Source of the DNA: DAINRZ01 sp964634885
Lineage (GTDB): Bacteria; Bacteroidota; Ignavibacteria; Kapaibacteriales; UBA2268
Assembly (NCBI GenBank): GCA_964634885.1
Contig: CAZWLN010000015.1
Coordinates: 1 to 64,000 of the forward strand
Reading direction: 5' to 3'
Length of the DNA stretch: 64,000 nucleotides
In this document: piece by piece, positions 34,319-44,500 of the stretch
How the letters are laid out: the number at the start of each line of letters is the position of its first letter
How positions within the stretch are numbered: position 1 is the first letter of the stretch
Notes under the pieces: generated by a model
What the model saw: only the letters and a program-made list of their open reading frames with translations
The model's database searches: none
Told to the model about the DNA's origin: nothing
Made by a program: the position numbers and the translations under genes

Positions 34319-35443
34319 ATGAACTCAAATAATGAATACCCCCAGGGGTATGAAAAACAGCCAGAAATACTGTTTAAAATTAGCCAATTGATTAATTTCT
34401 GTGCTAATTTCAAACTTCACATAATAATCACAACGATTGTACTTTTTTCTCAGCCGTTACTTTGCCAATCATCCGGCGGCGGTTACGGCAGTTCCTGGCT
34501 TTTACGCGATGTCGGAGCAAGGACCGTGTCTATGGGCGGGGCTTTTACCGCTGTAGCCAACGATGCATTTACTGTGTTCTATAACCCTGCCGGCCTGAGC
34601 TGGATGGACGAAGTCCCTTCGTTCGCAACGTCATACTCTTTCCTCGAATTCAACAGGGTGCACACTTCCGCTGCGTGGGGCCAGGGTATGCTGAACGACT
34701 TCGGGTTCGGCTTCGGCGTCAATTCCTACTCCACAGGCAGTTTCATATCGAGGGATGTATTCGGCAACCCGTTGAAAGAAATGACAGATTTTGAGATTTC
34801 TCTCGTTGGCGCTGCTTCCTACAAACTGGAATTCGCCAGTGTCGGTGTCGCACTCAAATACCTGAGCCATTCCCTCGTTGGCTCGAACTACTCCGCTGAC
34901 GGCGTCTCGATGGACCTGGGAACGAAGTTCAATATTATGGACCTGTTCACCTTCGGCCTGGCAATCCAGAACCTTTCCGGTGTGATGATGTGGGACACTC
35001 CCGAAGACGAAACCAACATCCTCCCCTTCACCGTCAGGACCGGCGTAGCATTTGAATATGCCCTGAACGAGGAGGAATACACAACGAGGTCGTCGGTAAG
35101 CGGAGAACTGGAAAACGTTTACGTCCCTGCCTCCCGCTATATTCTCTTTGCCCTCGACGCCGTACTGACACAGTACGAAGAAGGCCCGCAGATCATTCTC
35201 GGTATCGAAGGCGTTCCCCATGAAGTAATTGCTTTCAGGGCAGGCATCAACATCGTCGGGGACAAGCTCGGAGCCTGGAAGTTTTTCCCAATGACCGTTT
35301 GGGGGTTCGGCGTTTCCTTAAGGCCGAATTTCGAAGGCCTTCCCTTCAGGTTCAATGTTGACTACTCCGTCGGCAGCGATTACATGGCTTCAAACGGAAT
35401 TGCTCACCACATCTCAATCTTCTTTGACCTGAAAGAAGAGTAG
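34319..35443 (+). CDS. PorV/PorQ-family outer-membrane barrel protein
   Basis: After a late signal segment (LHIIITTIVLFSQPLLCQS) the sequence shows the PorV/UPF0164 opening: LRDVGARTVSMGGAFTAVAN and DAFTVFYNPAGLSW. The rest is a beta-barrel of the FadL-related type ending SNGIAHHISIFFDL. PorV shuttles T9SS substrates to the attachment complex in relatives; paralogues of this family also serve other roles. The short gap to the T9SS-tail gene supports a secretion link. Start ATG 34319 lies within a translational-coupling distance of the previous stop. Confidence 0.82.
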   Translation: MNSNNEYPQGYEKQPEILFKISQLINFCANFKLHIIITTIVLFSQPLLCQSSGGGYGSSWLLRDVGARTVSMGGAFTAVANDAFTVFYNPAGLSWMDEVPSFATSYSFLEFNRVHTSAAWGQGMLNDFGFGFGVNSYSTGSFISRDVFGNPLKEMTDFEISLVGAASYKLEFASVGVALKYLSHSLVGSNYSADGVSMDLGTKFNIMDLFTFGLAIQNLSGVMMWDTPEDETNILPFTVRTGVAFEYALNEEEYTTRSSVSGELENVYVPASRYILFALDAVLTQYEEGPQIILGIEGVPHEVIAFRAGINIVGDKLGAWKFFPMTVWGFGVSLRPNFEGLPFRFNVDYSVGSDYMASNGIAHHISIFFDLKEE

Positions 35444-35756
35444 CACTTGGGGATTATTGCATTACCGGAACAGTATATCACATAAAATAAAACCATATAG
35501 TACATAGTCTATTTTAATTTTGGCTGTGCAATGTGGAAACTTATTTTTGAAATTTTATTAATAATAATCGTGTTCATAGTGAAATTCTTCATTCCTTCAT
35601 AAAGAACAGCCCCAATAAGGCCGAAGGAACAGCCTTCTGCCTTCGGACCCCGGCCAATACTACTTAAAAAGCTGCCATGGCGGCTATCTGTCAAAAGCCA
35701 TAAAATTATTTTCCACAGCCCTATTAATATTTTTCGTTTTTATGATATTAGTGTTA
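35444..35756. other. Gene-free interval with a hairpin
   Basis: Between the PorV-like gene and recA no gene is seen. A hairpin with arms CCGAAGG (35621-35627) and CCTTCGG (35640-35646) is present without a T-tract, and an imperfect AGCTGCCATGGCGGCT palindrome lies near 35669-35684. Either could be an RNA structure; nothing more can be said. Confidence 0.4.
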
Positions 35757-35791
35757 TTTTTGTTTAATCTTTATTAATTAATATAGTTTTG
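35757..35791 (+). promoter_or_regulatory. Bacteroidota-type promoter for recA
   Basis: TTTTTG (35757-35762) and TAGTTTTG (35784-35791) match the TTTG / TAnnTTTG pattern with a 21-bp gap. Transcription would begin at about 35798, next to ATG 35799, giving a leaderless recA message or use of the second ATG at 35823. Confidence 0.45.
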
Positions 35792-35798
35792 AATTTAT

Positions 35799-36863
35799 AT
35801 GAAAAAATCCAAAGAAGATATTATGGAAGAAAAACAGCCTGAAGTTGACAAAGAGAAACTCAAAGCAGTTAAGTTTGCAATCGAGCAGATAGAAAAGCAG
35901 CATGGCAAAGGCGCCATCATGCGCCTGAGCGATACGAACGTCGTCAAGGTACCCGCCATCTCCACCGGCTGTATGTCCTTAGACGCAGCCATCGGCATCG
36001 GCGGCGTGCCCAAAGGAAGAATCATCGAGGTCTTTGGCCCCGAGTCCTCCGGTAAGACTACCATCTGCCTCCATGTAATTGCCGAAGCCCAGAAACAGGG
36101 CGGCCTGGCAGCGTTCATCGACACTGAACATGCTCTCGACATCAACTATGCACAGAGACTTGGGATTGACCTGAACAACCTGCTGCTGTCCCAGCCGGAG
36201 TTCGGCGAACAGGCCCTCGAAATAGTCGAAACCCTCGTACGAAGCGGAGCCATCGACGTAATCGTCATCGACTCCGTAGCAGCCCTTACACCGAGAGTTG
36301 AGATCGAAGGCGAAATGGGCGATTCACAAATGGGCTCTCAGGCAAGGCTCATGTCCCAGGCAATGCGTAAACTGAACGCAGCCATCGGCAAATCCAACAC
36401 CTGTGTAATGTTCACAAACCAGCTCCGCAGTAAGATCGGCGTCATTTACGGCAATCCCGAAACCACCACCGGCGGCAACGCCCTGAAATTCTACGCCTCG
36501 GTACGAATCGACATCAGGCGCAAGGAAGTCATCAAAGAAGGCCAGAACATCGTCGGTAACCGTGTCCGCGCCAAAATTGTCAAGAACAAGGTTGCTCCCC
36601 CCTTCAAAGAAGTCGAATTCGACATCATGTATAATGAAGGTATTTCGAAAATCGGCGACCTCATCGACGTCGGCACCGAATTCGGCATCATCCAGAAAAG
36701 TGGTTCCTGGTATGCCTTTGGAGGCGAACGCGTCCAGGGCAGGGACGGCCTTAAAAAGATACTTACGGACGACAAGAAAATACTCGCCGAACTGGAAACA
36801 AAAGTCAAGGAAATGCTTACTCCCGAAAATTTCAAGGGCAAAGAACAAACTGTTGAAGAATAG
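35799..36863 (+). CDS. recA: Recombinase RecA
   Basis: The 354-residue protein carries the full RecA core: AIMRLSD, GPESSGKTTICLHVIAEAQK (Walker A), AFIDTEHALD, VIVIDSVAALTP (Walker B), MSQAMRKL and TNQLRSKIGV with the L2 loop GNPETTTGGNALKFYAS. It catalyses strand exchange and SOS co-protease function. Two ATGs compete: 35799 (next to the predicted promoter) and 35823 (MEEKQPEVDKEKLK), the latter closer to typical N-termini. recX follows 20 bp later. Confidence 0.98.
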   Translation: MKKSKEDIMEEKQPEVDKEKLKAVKFAIEQIEKQHGKGAIMRLSDTNVVKVPAISTGCMSLDAAIGIGGVPKGRIIEVFGPESSGKTTICLHVIAEAQKQGGLAAFIDTEHALDINYAQRLGIDLNNLLLSQPEFGEQALEIVETLVRSGAIDVIVIDSVAALTPRVEIEGEMGDSQMGSQARLMSQAMRKLNAAIGKSNTCVMFTNQLRSKIGVIYGNPETTTGGNALKFYASVRIDIRRKEVIKEGQNIVGNRVRAKIVKNKVAPPFKEVEFDIMYNEGISKIGDLIDVGTEFGIIQKSGSWYAFGGERVQGRDGLKKILTDDKKILAELETKVKEMLTPENFKGKEQTVEE

Positions 36864-36883
36864 GCAGTACCCGGCAAGTAAAA

Positions 36884-37537
36884 ATGAATCCTGACGGGAA
36901 CACTACTATTGTCAATATTGCAGCCGGCAAAACCAGGGATCATTGCACTGTAATGCTCAGTAACGGAGAGTTGCTGAGCATTCATATTGATATTGTCCTG
37001 AAGAACAACCTCAGAAAAGGCTCCCCCCTGACCGAAGAGCTCTTAGACAGCCTCTCTAAGCAGCAGCGGATCGGCGAGGCCAGGAATAAGGCTTTCAATT
37101 ATGCTTCAGGCTTGGACAAGACAGAGTATATGACAATCCAAAACCTGAAACTGAAAGGCTTCACCACCGAAGAGATTGAACCTGCCGTCCATTACCTTAA
37201 AGAATACGGATTGATCGACGACCTGCAATTCTGCAGGAAATTCATCGAAGCCGCACTAAGGAAAAAACCCTCGGGAAAGATGAACCTCACCGCCGAGCTT
37301 TTGAAACGTGGCGTTGACAGACAGACAATCCAGGATGCCCTCGACGAATGTTACCCTGAGGAAGACACGGAAAGCCTTGCACTCAACGCTGCCAGGAAGA
37401 AACTTCGACTTGTAAAGGGTAAGGACATTGCCAAACAGAAAGCGTCCATCGTTGCGTTCCTCCAGAGAAAGGGCTTTTCATATCCTGTAATTTCAAAGGT
37501 TTTGAGCGAACTGAACCTCGGTCCTGACGATGATTAA
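36884..37537 (+). CDS. recX: RecX-family regulator of RecA
   Basis: The 217-residue protein has an N-terminal extension followed by the helical repeats of RecX: AFNYASGLDKTEYMTIQNLK, FTTEEIEPAVHYLKEYGLID and DLQFCRKFIEAALRKKPSGK, then GVDRQTIQDALDE. RecX caps or destabilises RecA filaments. It lies 20 bp after recA on the same strand, the usual operon arrangement. Confidence 0.88.
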   Translation: MNPDGNTTIVNIAAGKTRDHCTVMLSNGELLSIHIDIVLKNNLRKGSPLTEELLDSLSKQQRIGEARNKAFNYASGLDKTEYMTIQNLKLKGFTTEEIEPAVHYLKEYGLIDDLQFCRKFIEAALRKKPSGKMNLTAELLKRGVDRQTIQDALDECYPEEDTESLALNAARKKLRLVKGKDIAKQKASIVAFLQRKGFSYPVISKVLSELNLGPDDD

Positions 37538-37615
37538 ATATAATCCCAATTATTATTGCCGTAAATACGTTAATATTCTTTGCGATTGTGAAAATTTGAA
37601 AAGATTATTATTGTT

Positions 37616-39301
37616 TTGAGAATAGATTATAAAATATCATTGGTTTTGGCTGCTGCCATCCTGTGTTTATTCAGCCCTGCCCCGGGAAAAGATCAAATAA
37701 GCCTGAAACAGAGGCTTCCAAACACTGTAAACAGCTATGAGAAATCCATCGTTCCCGTCGTCACTGTCGATGGGAAATTCCTGTATTTCGACAGAAAGAA
37801 CCACCCGGACAACTACGGGAGCATCAATGACCCTGACGACATCTGGTACAGCAGGAGGATTTTCCCTTCCGACTTCATAGACTACGATTCGCTTTCAGTC
37901 CCGCTGCTGGATAAAGACATCGATCACCTCGTCAGGGACAATGCAATCGAAAAATATTTACTCAATAACGGCAACGGGCACACCAGTAATCCGTCGCTGC
38001 CGATTGACAGCCTGAGCTGGCTCGAACCGGAAAACGCGGGTAGTCCAATCAATACCCCCTACTCGGATGTATTGTTTTCAATTACGCCCGACGGCAACAC
38101 TGCACTTGTTTACGGCATTTACGACAACTATTCCGGCAGTAAGACTCCCGGATTTTCACTTTCGAAGAAGAAAAACGGACGATGGTCCGCTCCTGAACCA
38201 TTAGTAATAAAGAACTATTACAACAACCTGTCCCAGAGAGAAGGCTATTCGACACGTTTTTTTTACGGCAGCCTCTCAGCCGACTGCCGCACACTGATAT
38301 TGTCTTTAAACAGGATGGACGGGCACGGCGACCTGGACCTGTACGTATGCTTCAGGCTGGACGGCAACGAATGGACAGAGCCTGTCAATCTCGGCTCTGT
38401 CGTCAACAGTTCATCGATAGAAGCAGCGCCGTACCTTGCAATGGACGGCAGAAGCCTCTACTTTGCCACTAACGGCCGGAACGGTTACGGCATGCTCGAC
38501 CTGTACGTAACAAGGCGGCTCGACGACTCCTGGACAAACTGGAGTGAACCACAGAATCTCGGTCCGGCAATCAACAGCGAATTCGACGAAAAGGGCATCT
38601 GTTTCGCCTCGCTTGGCAATGAGGCTTACATCATCTCCAAAGACACCGCCGACAAGAGATACGGCATTTACAGGACTGCAGTACCGCCGGAATTCATGCC
38701 CGGCGCCTATTATTTATACAACGGTTCATTCTTCAGGCTGGACGGCGCGAACCTCAGCTACTACAAGGGCAGGGTTACAATCTCCCTGTGGCGTCCCGGC
38801 GAACCCGCCTCCTATTATTCTACGGACAATTACAGTAATGAATACTTTATTGCCATACCTACTGGTGAGAAAACGATCATTAAGTTCTCGGCAGAAGGCA
38901 TGTCCGAACGTGAAATAGTAACAGACACCTTAACCGCCGGTAAACCCCAATTGGTAAAGAAAGACATCCTCTTCCGGAAACCCGAAGTTACTGCCAATCA
39001 CCTGACGCTTCTGTTCGATTATGACGACGATAGGGTTACCGACAGCGCTGCTGCAGCCGTCAAAGACATGGTTTCGAGAATCAGGCCCAGGGCCAGGGTC
39101 CTGATCACGGGGCACGCCGACGAGCAGGGCACTGCCGGCCATAATAACAGCCTGTCGATGCGCAGGGCAAAGAATGTAGCGGCCTACCTGGCGTCTCTGG
39201 GTGTCGATCCGAAGATAATCGTAACCGGCTGGAAAGGCTCGTCACAGCCCCTGTCAAAAGACCTCAGCAAAAACCGGCGGGTAGAAGTGATTATTGAATA
39301 A
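37616..39301 (+). CDS. OmpA-family protein with PD40 beta-propeller repeats
   Basis: Starting from TTG 37616 (MRIDYKISLVLAAAILCLFS) the 561-residue protein has a signal peptide, a propeller region with PD40-type repeats (about 130-365: EAAPYLAMDGRSLYFATNGR, NGYGMLDLYVT, DEKGICFASLGNEAYI) and a C-terminal OmpA peptidoglycan-binding domain (GHADEQGTAGHNNSLSMRRA, SKNRRVEVIIE). It should anchor the outer membrane to the cell wall. The family often accompanies T9SS components such as PorE. No ATG fits the signal peptide, so the TTG start is needed. Confidence 0.85.
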   Translation: MRIDYKISLVLAAAILCLFSPAPGKDQISLKQRLPNTVNSYEKSIVPVVTVDGKFLYFDRKNHPDNYGSINDPDDIWYSRRIFPSDFIDYDSLSVPLLDKDIDHLVRDNAIEKYLLNNGNGHTSNPSLPIDSLSWLEPENAGSPINTPYSDVLFSITPDGNTALVYGIYDNYSGSKTPGFSLSKKKNGRWSAPEPLVIKNYYNNLSQREGYSTRFFYGSLSADCRTLILSLNRMDGHGDLDLYVCFRLDGNEWTEPVNLGSVVNSSSIEAAPYLAMDGRSLYFATNGRNGYGMLDLYVTRRLDDSWTNWSEPQNLGPAINSEFDEKGICFASLGNEAYIISKDTADKRYGIYRTAVPPEFMPGAYYLYNGSFFRLDGANLSYYKGRVTISLWRPGEPASYYSTDNYSNEYFIAIPTGEKTIIKFSAEGMSEREIVTDTLTAGKPQLVKKDILFRKPEVTANHLTLLFDYDDDRVTDSAAAAVKDMVSRIRPRARVLITGHADEQGTAGHNNSLSMRRAKNVAAYLASLGVDPKIIVTGWKGSSQPLSKDLSKNRRVEVIIE

Positions 39302-39318
39302 TCTGTCGCCATTTGCCT

Positions 39319-41184
39319 CTATCTGCATACACTCAACATATATGCCCGTACACCCTCCCTGCTCCTGATGATCAGGCAGTAAGCGCCGTTTCCGAGTCCT
39401 TCTGTCGCGATCGTAACCTTATGCTCATCGTCGGAAACCGCTCCTGCTACCATATTTTTAACCAGTCTGCCGGTAAGGTCGTACAATTCCACAGATAGCA
39501 ATCCACAACCGTCGGCAATAATATGCAAGTCTGAGTTGCCGGTTACTGGATTGGGATATACCAGTGTATTCAATGATTCATCCGTTCCCACCACGGCATT
39601 GCTTTTGAGAACTCCCTCCACCCTGCCTTCTACAACCGGCGAAACATTCGCCATCAGGTTAAGGTATCCTGCAACTACCTGGCTTTCGGTGTTGTCCTTA
39701 CTAACCATCAATACATTTTCCAAAGGTATGTTAAGGTTCTGTAAAAAGTAATAAATAAACTCATTAACGGTTACCGAGTATTTACTTCCTGTGTTAAGGG
39801 GCGTACCGCCAATCGTTACTGACTTCAATCCCGGCTTATAATCCACATAGTACTCATATTTCATGCCCGAACACTGAACCAGGTATTCATCATTGAGGGG
39901 CATCGAAGTGTTGGACACTAAATACTCCAGAATAGCCCATAAATAGACGCCGGAGATCGTAAAAGTGTACAAACGGTACCCCAGGCCGTTGTCGGCATTG
40001 AATCCATAGCCGATCATACGGAATACATCTGCCGGTACTACCGGCCCTTTGAACAGAGGCTGTGCCGTCAGCCCACCGCAGGTAATTGCAATATCTGTAC
40101 CGGTAAAAGCCCGGAAAGCATCGGTTACCAGATTGCCGGCAGGAGTGTCGTGATGGCCCGGAAAAGCAAGAGAATCGGCAATTTCGTAGAAATCGGCGCC
40201 GGCAACGGCTATTTTTCGGGTATATATTCCGGGAAACAGCGCCTCAATCTGTGCCTTCAACACAGACAAACCGGCATCGACAGACGAATCTTCAGCCATG
40301 CTCTCTTCGAGTGGTACCAGCCTGTAATCGAAGCCTGTAACCGATCCGCCCTCCACTTCTATCCCAATCCTGCCTATTGCCTTGTAAAAAGCGCCCGCCT
40401 GAACTATCCTCACAGTTTTCCCTCCGTTCGGAACTTCAATAGGCTCTGTCCTGTAAATATGGTCATGGCCTCCGACGATGATGTCGATTCCGGGTACGGA
40501 CGAGGCAATCTGCCTGTCCACGCTTTCACCGAGATGTGACAACAGGATGACGACGTCGCAGGAATCTTTCTTTAGTGATTCTACACAAATCCGTGCGGTT
40601 TCGGCCAGGCTGTCGCCGATGGCCACCGGAGCCAGCAGCGGGGATGTGTTGGTTTCTGGGGTGGTCAGGCCGAAGACACCGACCCTGACGTCTCCGTACT
40701 GTTTGATTATGGAAGAGGAGACATAGTCTTTCAGCCTCGATACGGATGAATCTTCGGCAATGAGATTTGCTGCCAGGACTGGGATTCTGCCGTATGCAAA
40801 ACCGCTGTCCAGCGTCTTGAGGAGTGCCGCAGGGCCAAGGTCAAATTCGTGGTTGCCAGGGACAATGGCGTCGCAGCCGATCTGTGCCAGAATCCTCAGT
40901 TCAGGCACACCGAAAAAGATATTGAAGAACAGGTCGCCTGTGTAGAAATCGCCCGCGTGGAACAGCAATGTGTTCGGGTTGGCTTTCTTTTCCTTCGCAA
41001 TGTAATCGACGGCCCGCGCCAGCCCGCCATAGGTACAGCTCAGGTCATCTCTCCTCGGAGCCCCGGCAAGCAGATTGGAGTGGCTGTCGTTGAGATGAAG
41101 TATTGTGATGGACTCTGACAACAGGTTACAGGAGGCTGTTAAAAGGACAATTGCAACAAAGAGTAAGGCTGCCTGTTTTTTCAT
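39319..41184 (-). CDS. Surface 5'-nucleotidase/2',3'-cyclic phosphodiesterase-like protein with T9SS tail
   Basis: The 621-residue protein carries the metallophosphatase motifs HLNDSHSN, HAGDFYTG, PGNHEFDLG, SHLGE and GGHDHIY (residues about 29-240), then the 5'-nucleotidase C-terminal domain (about 330-500, GNLVTDAFRAFTGTDIAITC) and a type A T9SS tail (VYPNPVTGNSDLHI ... GAYCLIIRSRE). It would hydrolyse extracellular nucleotides for phosphate or nucleoside uptake. The signal peptide ends LLTASC, a lipobox, so the mature protein may be a lipoprotein, unusual for T9SS cargo. Confidence 0.88.
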   Translation of the reverse strand: MKKQAALLFVAIVLLTASCNLLSESITILHLNDSHSNLLAGAPRRDDLSCTYGGLARAVDYIAKEKKANPNTLLFHAGDFYTGDLFFNIFFGVPELRILAQIGCDAIVPGNHEFDLGPAALLKTLDSGFAYGRIPVLAANLIAEDSSVSRLKDYVSSSIIKQYGDVRVGVFGLTTPETNTSPLLAPVAIGDSLAETARICVESLKKDSCDVVILLSHLGESVDRQIASSVPGIDIIVGGHDHIYRTEPIEVPNGGKTVRIVQAGAFYKAIGRIGIEVEGGSVTGFDYRLVPLEESMAEDSSVDAGLSVLKAQIEALFPGIYTRKIAVAGADFYEIADSLAFPGHHDTPAGNLVTDAFRAFTGTDIAITCGGLTAQPLFKGPVVPADVFRMIGYGFNADNGLGYRLYTFTISGVYLWAILEYLVSNTSMPLNDEYLVQCSGMKYEYYVDYKPGLKSVTIGGTPLNTGSKYSVTVNEFIYYFLQNLNIPLENVLMVSKDNTESQVVAGYLNLMANVSPVVEGRVEGVLKSNAVVGTDESLNTLVYPNPVTGNSDLHIIADGCGLLSVELYDLTGRLVKNMVAGAVSDDEHKVTIATEGLGNGAYCLIIRSREGVRAYMLSVCR

Positions 41185-41531
41185 AAGTACCTTTATTAGT
41201 TTATTGATTACTTACAAATGCAACATAATCAAATCAATAGGTTAAGGCAAATCATTTATTCAACACATCCTTGCCGATGGGATATTCTCCGGAGAAAGAA
41301 TATTGACCTGAAGCCATGGTGGTTTTAGTGCCGGCAGTCCCGGTTTCTGCCGATCGAATAAAAAACAGATATGTATCAACTACCATCTCCCGCCTCCCCT
41401 CCCGGAACCGGAAGGGGATAATGGCAGGAGAACCCGCTCCGTCTGCTACTTCTAAGTTTTGTAAAACACCAGGCGACTTTCCCTCTAAAGCCTATGTTCA
41501 CGTAACAGAAGGTACGGTTAAAAAAACCAAA

Positions 41532-44500
41532 TCATTTCTTCAGGAATTTTCCAAAGGTGCAGTGTCCGTCGTCATATTGCACCTTCAGGAAGTAACAACC
41601 CGCAGGAAGTCCCGAAACATCGACAGAGGCATTCCCTTTAGCAGTGAGGCACATGGCTGTTTCACCCAGGCAATTGGTAATAACAATGATTCCCTGACGG
41701 TCGCCTACACCAACTGTAATAAGGCCTTCCGCAGGATTGGGGTAAACGGCAGAGGCAGGCAGTAAACCACTGATTTCATCATCCACACCTGTCTGGACGC
41801 CGTCGGTTTCTTTCGGGCAGAAGTCCCAGCTCAATATCTTATGGTCCTGGAAGGAACTGCCTGTTGCAGCAGTAAACCCTACATAGGCCCATTCGTTCTG
41901 GTAAAGGTCGAGCAATTCTTCAAGGTCAACATTGTCAACCTTCAATATCGGATAGGTAAAATAGCCGAAACTGTTACTGATGAAAACCCTGATAGTATGA
42001 TACTCAACATTGTAATCAATTTTGCCATAGTAAAGGTCCGAGTTGGACATTATCTCCATGAAACTTGAAACAATTCCCAGTTCGGAACCGGAAGAATGGT
42101 TTGCAGAATTGGCTTCTTTGCCCTTCGACATTACGGCAATGTGGTTACCGTTGGGATCGAACAGGCTTTCAATCTGGTTTTTGTCGTTGGAAAACAGGTC
42201 AAATTCCACTGCAAGACTGTTCTTAAGAGGTGCATAGCCTATATGGCCGCCGGCCAGGCCGACAATATTGGGTTTGTTGTTCTGAATGACAAAAGCAAAA
42301 CCGTCGGCGCCGGGTTGAGAGGTATCCGCATCCCTTCCATTGTAACCGTTAGAAATCCTGAAAGAAAACACTGTCGAGAAACCCTGTTTCACCGGTACAA
42401 GGTGTTTGTACCAGATGGCGCCCATCCTGTTGTAGTTTGCCTCTGTCAGCCTCACCATTTTCTTGTATGGTGTAGCGTTGCCAACATATATAATATTTTT
42501 ATCATCGGTAAAATCCGGATAGGAAAAGCTGGTTTCGTCGCAGTCGTAGATGTCCTTTGGCCCGAACTGGACAATGAACCCTTCATACATGCCGTTGTAT
42601 GCATACTTCGATGAAGAGTCGATATCGACAATATCCCTGCTGTAGGTAGTGCCGCAAATAACCAATTCATCCCTGGAATTGAAAGCTATTCCGCTTCCGT
42701 AGTCCAGTTCGCTGCCACCGAAATATGACGAATAAACGCAGCCACCCAGGCTGTCGAGCACCAGCAGGAATGCGTCTCTTTTGTCCTGGTAAACCCTCTG
42801 GTATGCATCAGGAGACACATACAATCCGGTACCGGCTACGCAATCGGTAACCACTACATTGTCCGCCGTGTCCACGTGAATGCCGCCGCCAACGGACAGC
42901 TCAGATGTCTCCCACGATTCGGTAGAACCATAATATGTACTCCACACCAGCTTGCCGTTCATGTCGAATTTGGCAACATACTGATCCCAGTATCCTTTAA
43001 GGTATTCCTGGATTGCATTTTTTGTAATACCGAAGTCTTTACTGCGTGTCGTACCTGAAACAAGAATATTATTATGGTGGTCAACCACCATTCTCTTTGC
43101 CCTGTCATTGTCGCTGCCGCCGTAGAATGTTGACCAGACAACGTTGAAATTCTTGTCGAACTTTGTCAGTACCAGGTCGCTCTTGCTGTTATATTTCTGC
43201 ACCGGGTTCTTCGTCGGATAATCGCTGCTGTTGGTCTCACCAAAAACAATAATATTCCCGTCAATGTCGAAATCGAAACTGATGCCCATATCCCTTGCCG
43301 AACCGCCCCAGTATGAAGAGTACAGCAACCTGTAATCCGGGCTGAACTTGATAATTATGAGATCCGTTCCGTCGATTTTCTTTTTCATCGCATTTTGTGT
43401 AATCGGTATCAGCTTGCTTTCGGTGTAACCGAATATAAACACATTGCCGGCGCTGTCTAAGTGAATATCATTAAGGTAGTCATATTGCTCGCCGCCAAAT
43501 TCGGTCAGGTATTCAATTTTACCTTTTTCGGTCAGTTTTCCGATTACTCCGTCAACCCCGCTGGAGTCGAGTTTCACATAGGCATTATCGGTAAACGGCG
43601 CCGTATTATCTTCCCAGTAATGGCTGCCGCAAAACCATATCGTATTGTCAGCCGCAGTTGTAATTTTGCTGATGTCTATGCAGCCCATAAAAGTAACCCA
43701 TTTGATATTATGGAATTTATCATACTTACAGATGAAACAGCTGCCGTTTACATCAACTCTAGGATAGCCGGGTTTGTAAATTTTAGAGAAATCAAGGCTG
43801 TAGGTAGTGCCTCCGACAAAAATATTGTCAAGAGAATCGATTGCGATGGCATATACATAATCATTAAGGGAACCACCCGTGTAGGTAGCCCAGGCAATGT
43901 TATTGTTAAAGCCCTGAATCGCGGGTAAGCTGTTTTTACCTTCTTCGTCTTCCGTACTTTCACCGGCAAATCCGACCTGGCAAACTTCCTCCAGCCCCTT
44001 TTCCTTTACAGCCTGCAGCAATGTCCGGTACAGTTGCTCTCCTTCGGGGCTACGGCCTACGGAAACGACGAGTTTTCCCCGGCGCAGGGATAGCTGCAGT
44101 CCGGCGCCGTTTGCAACACCGGGATAGTCAACGGTGCTGTAAGCCGGAACATTGAGGATGCCGTCTTTATTCTCCGGGGTATAGAAGTTGGAATAGAAGT
44201 CCATCCTGCCCAGAAAGCGACGGCCGCTGTCCGTGAACCCGGGAACCGGCAGGTCGGTACGTATCAGCCTAACGTTTACTTCCCGGTCTTCGGGGACATT
44301 TTTCATAGTAATTGTTCTTTCGTTTTCACCATCCTCTCCGGAACAATCAGGGCTAACCACGACAAAACTGAGCCCGGTCGTTGTTACATATACTGTTCCG
44401 CCACGCAACTCCCCATAGCAGATGATGGCGGCTCCGTCAGCGCTGCTGCCGCTATTGACCTGTCCGCGGTTTTCGACAAAGTAACTGCCGGCTGACAGGA

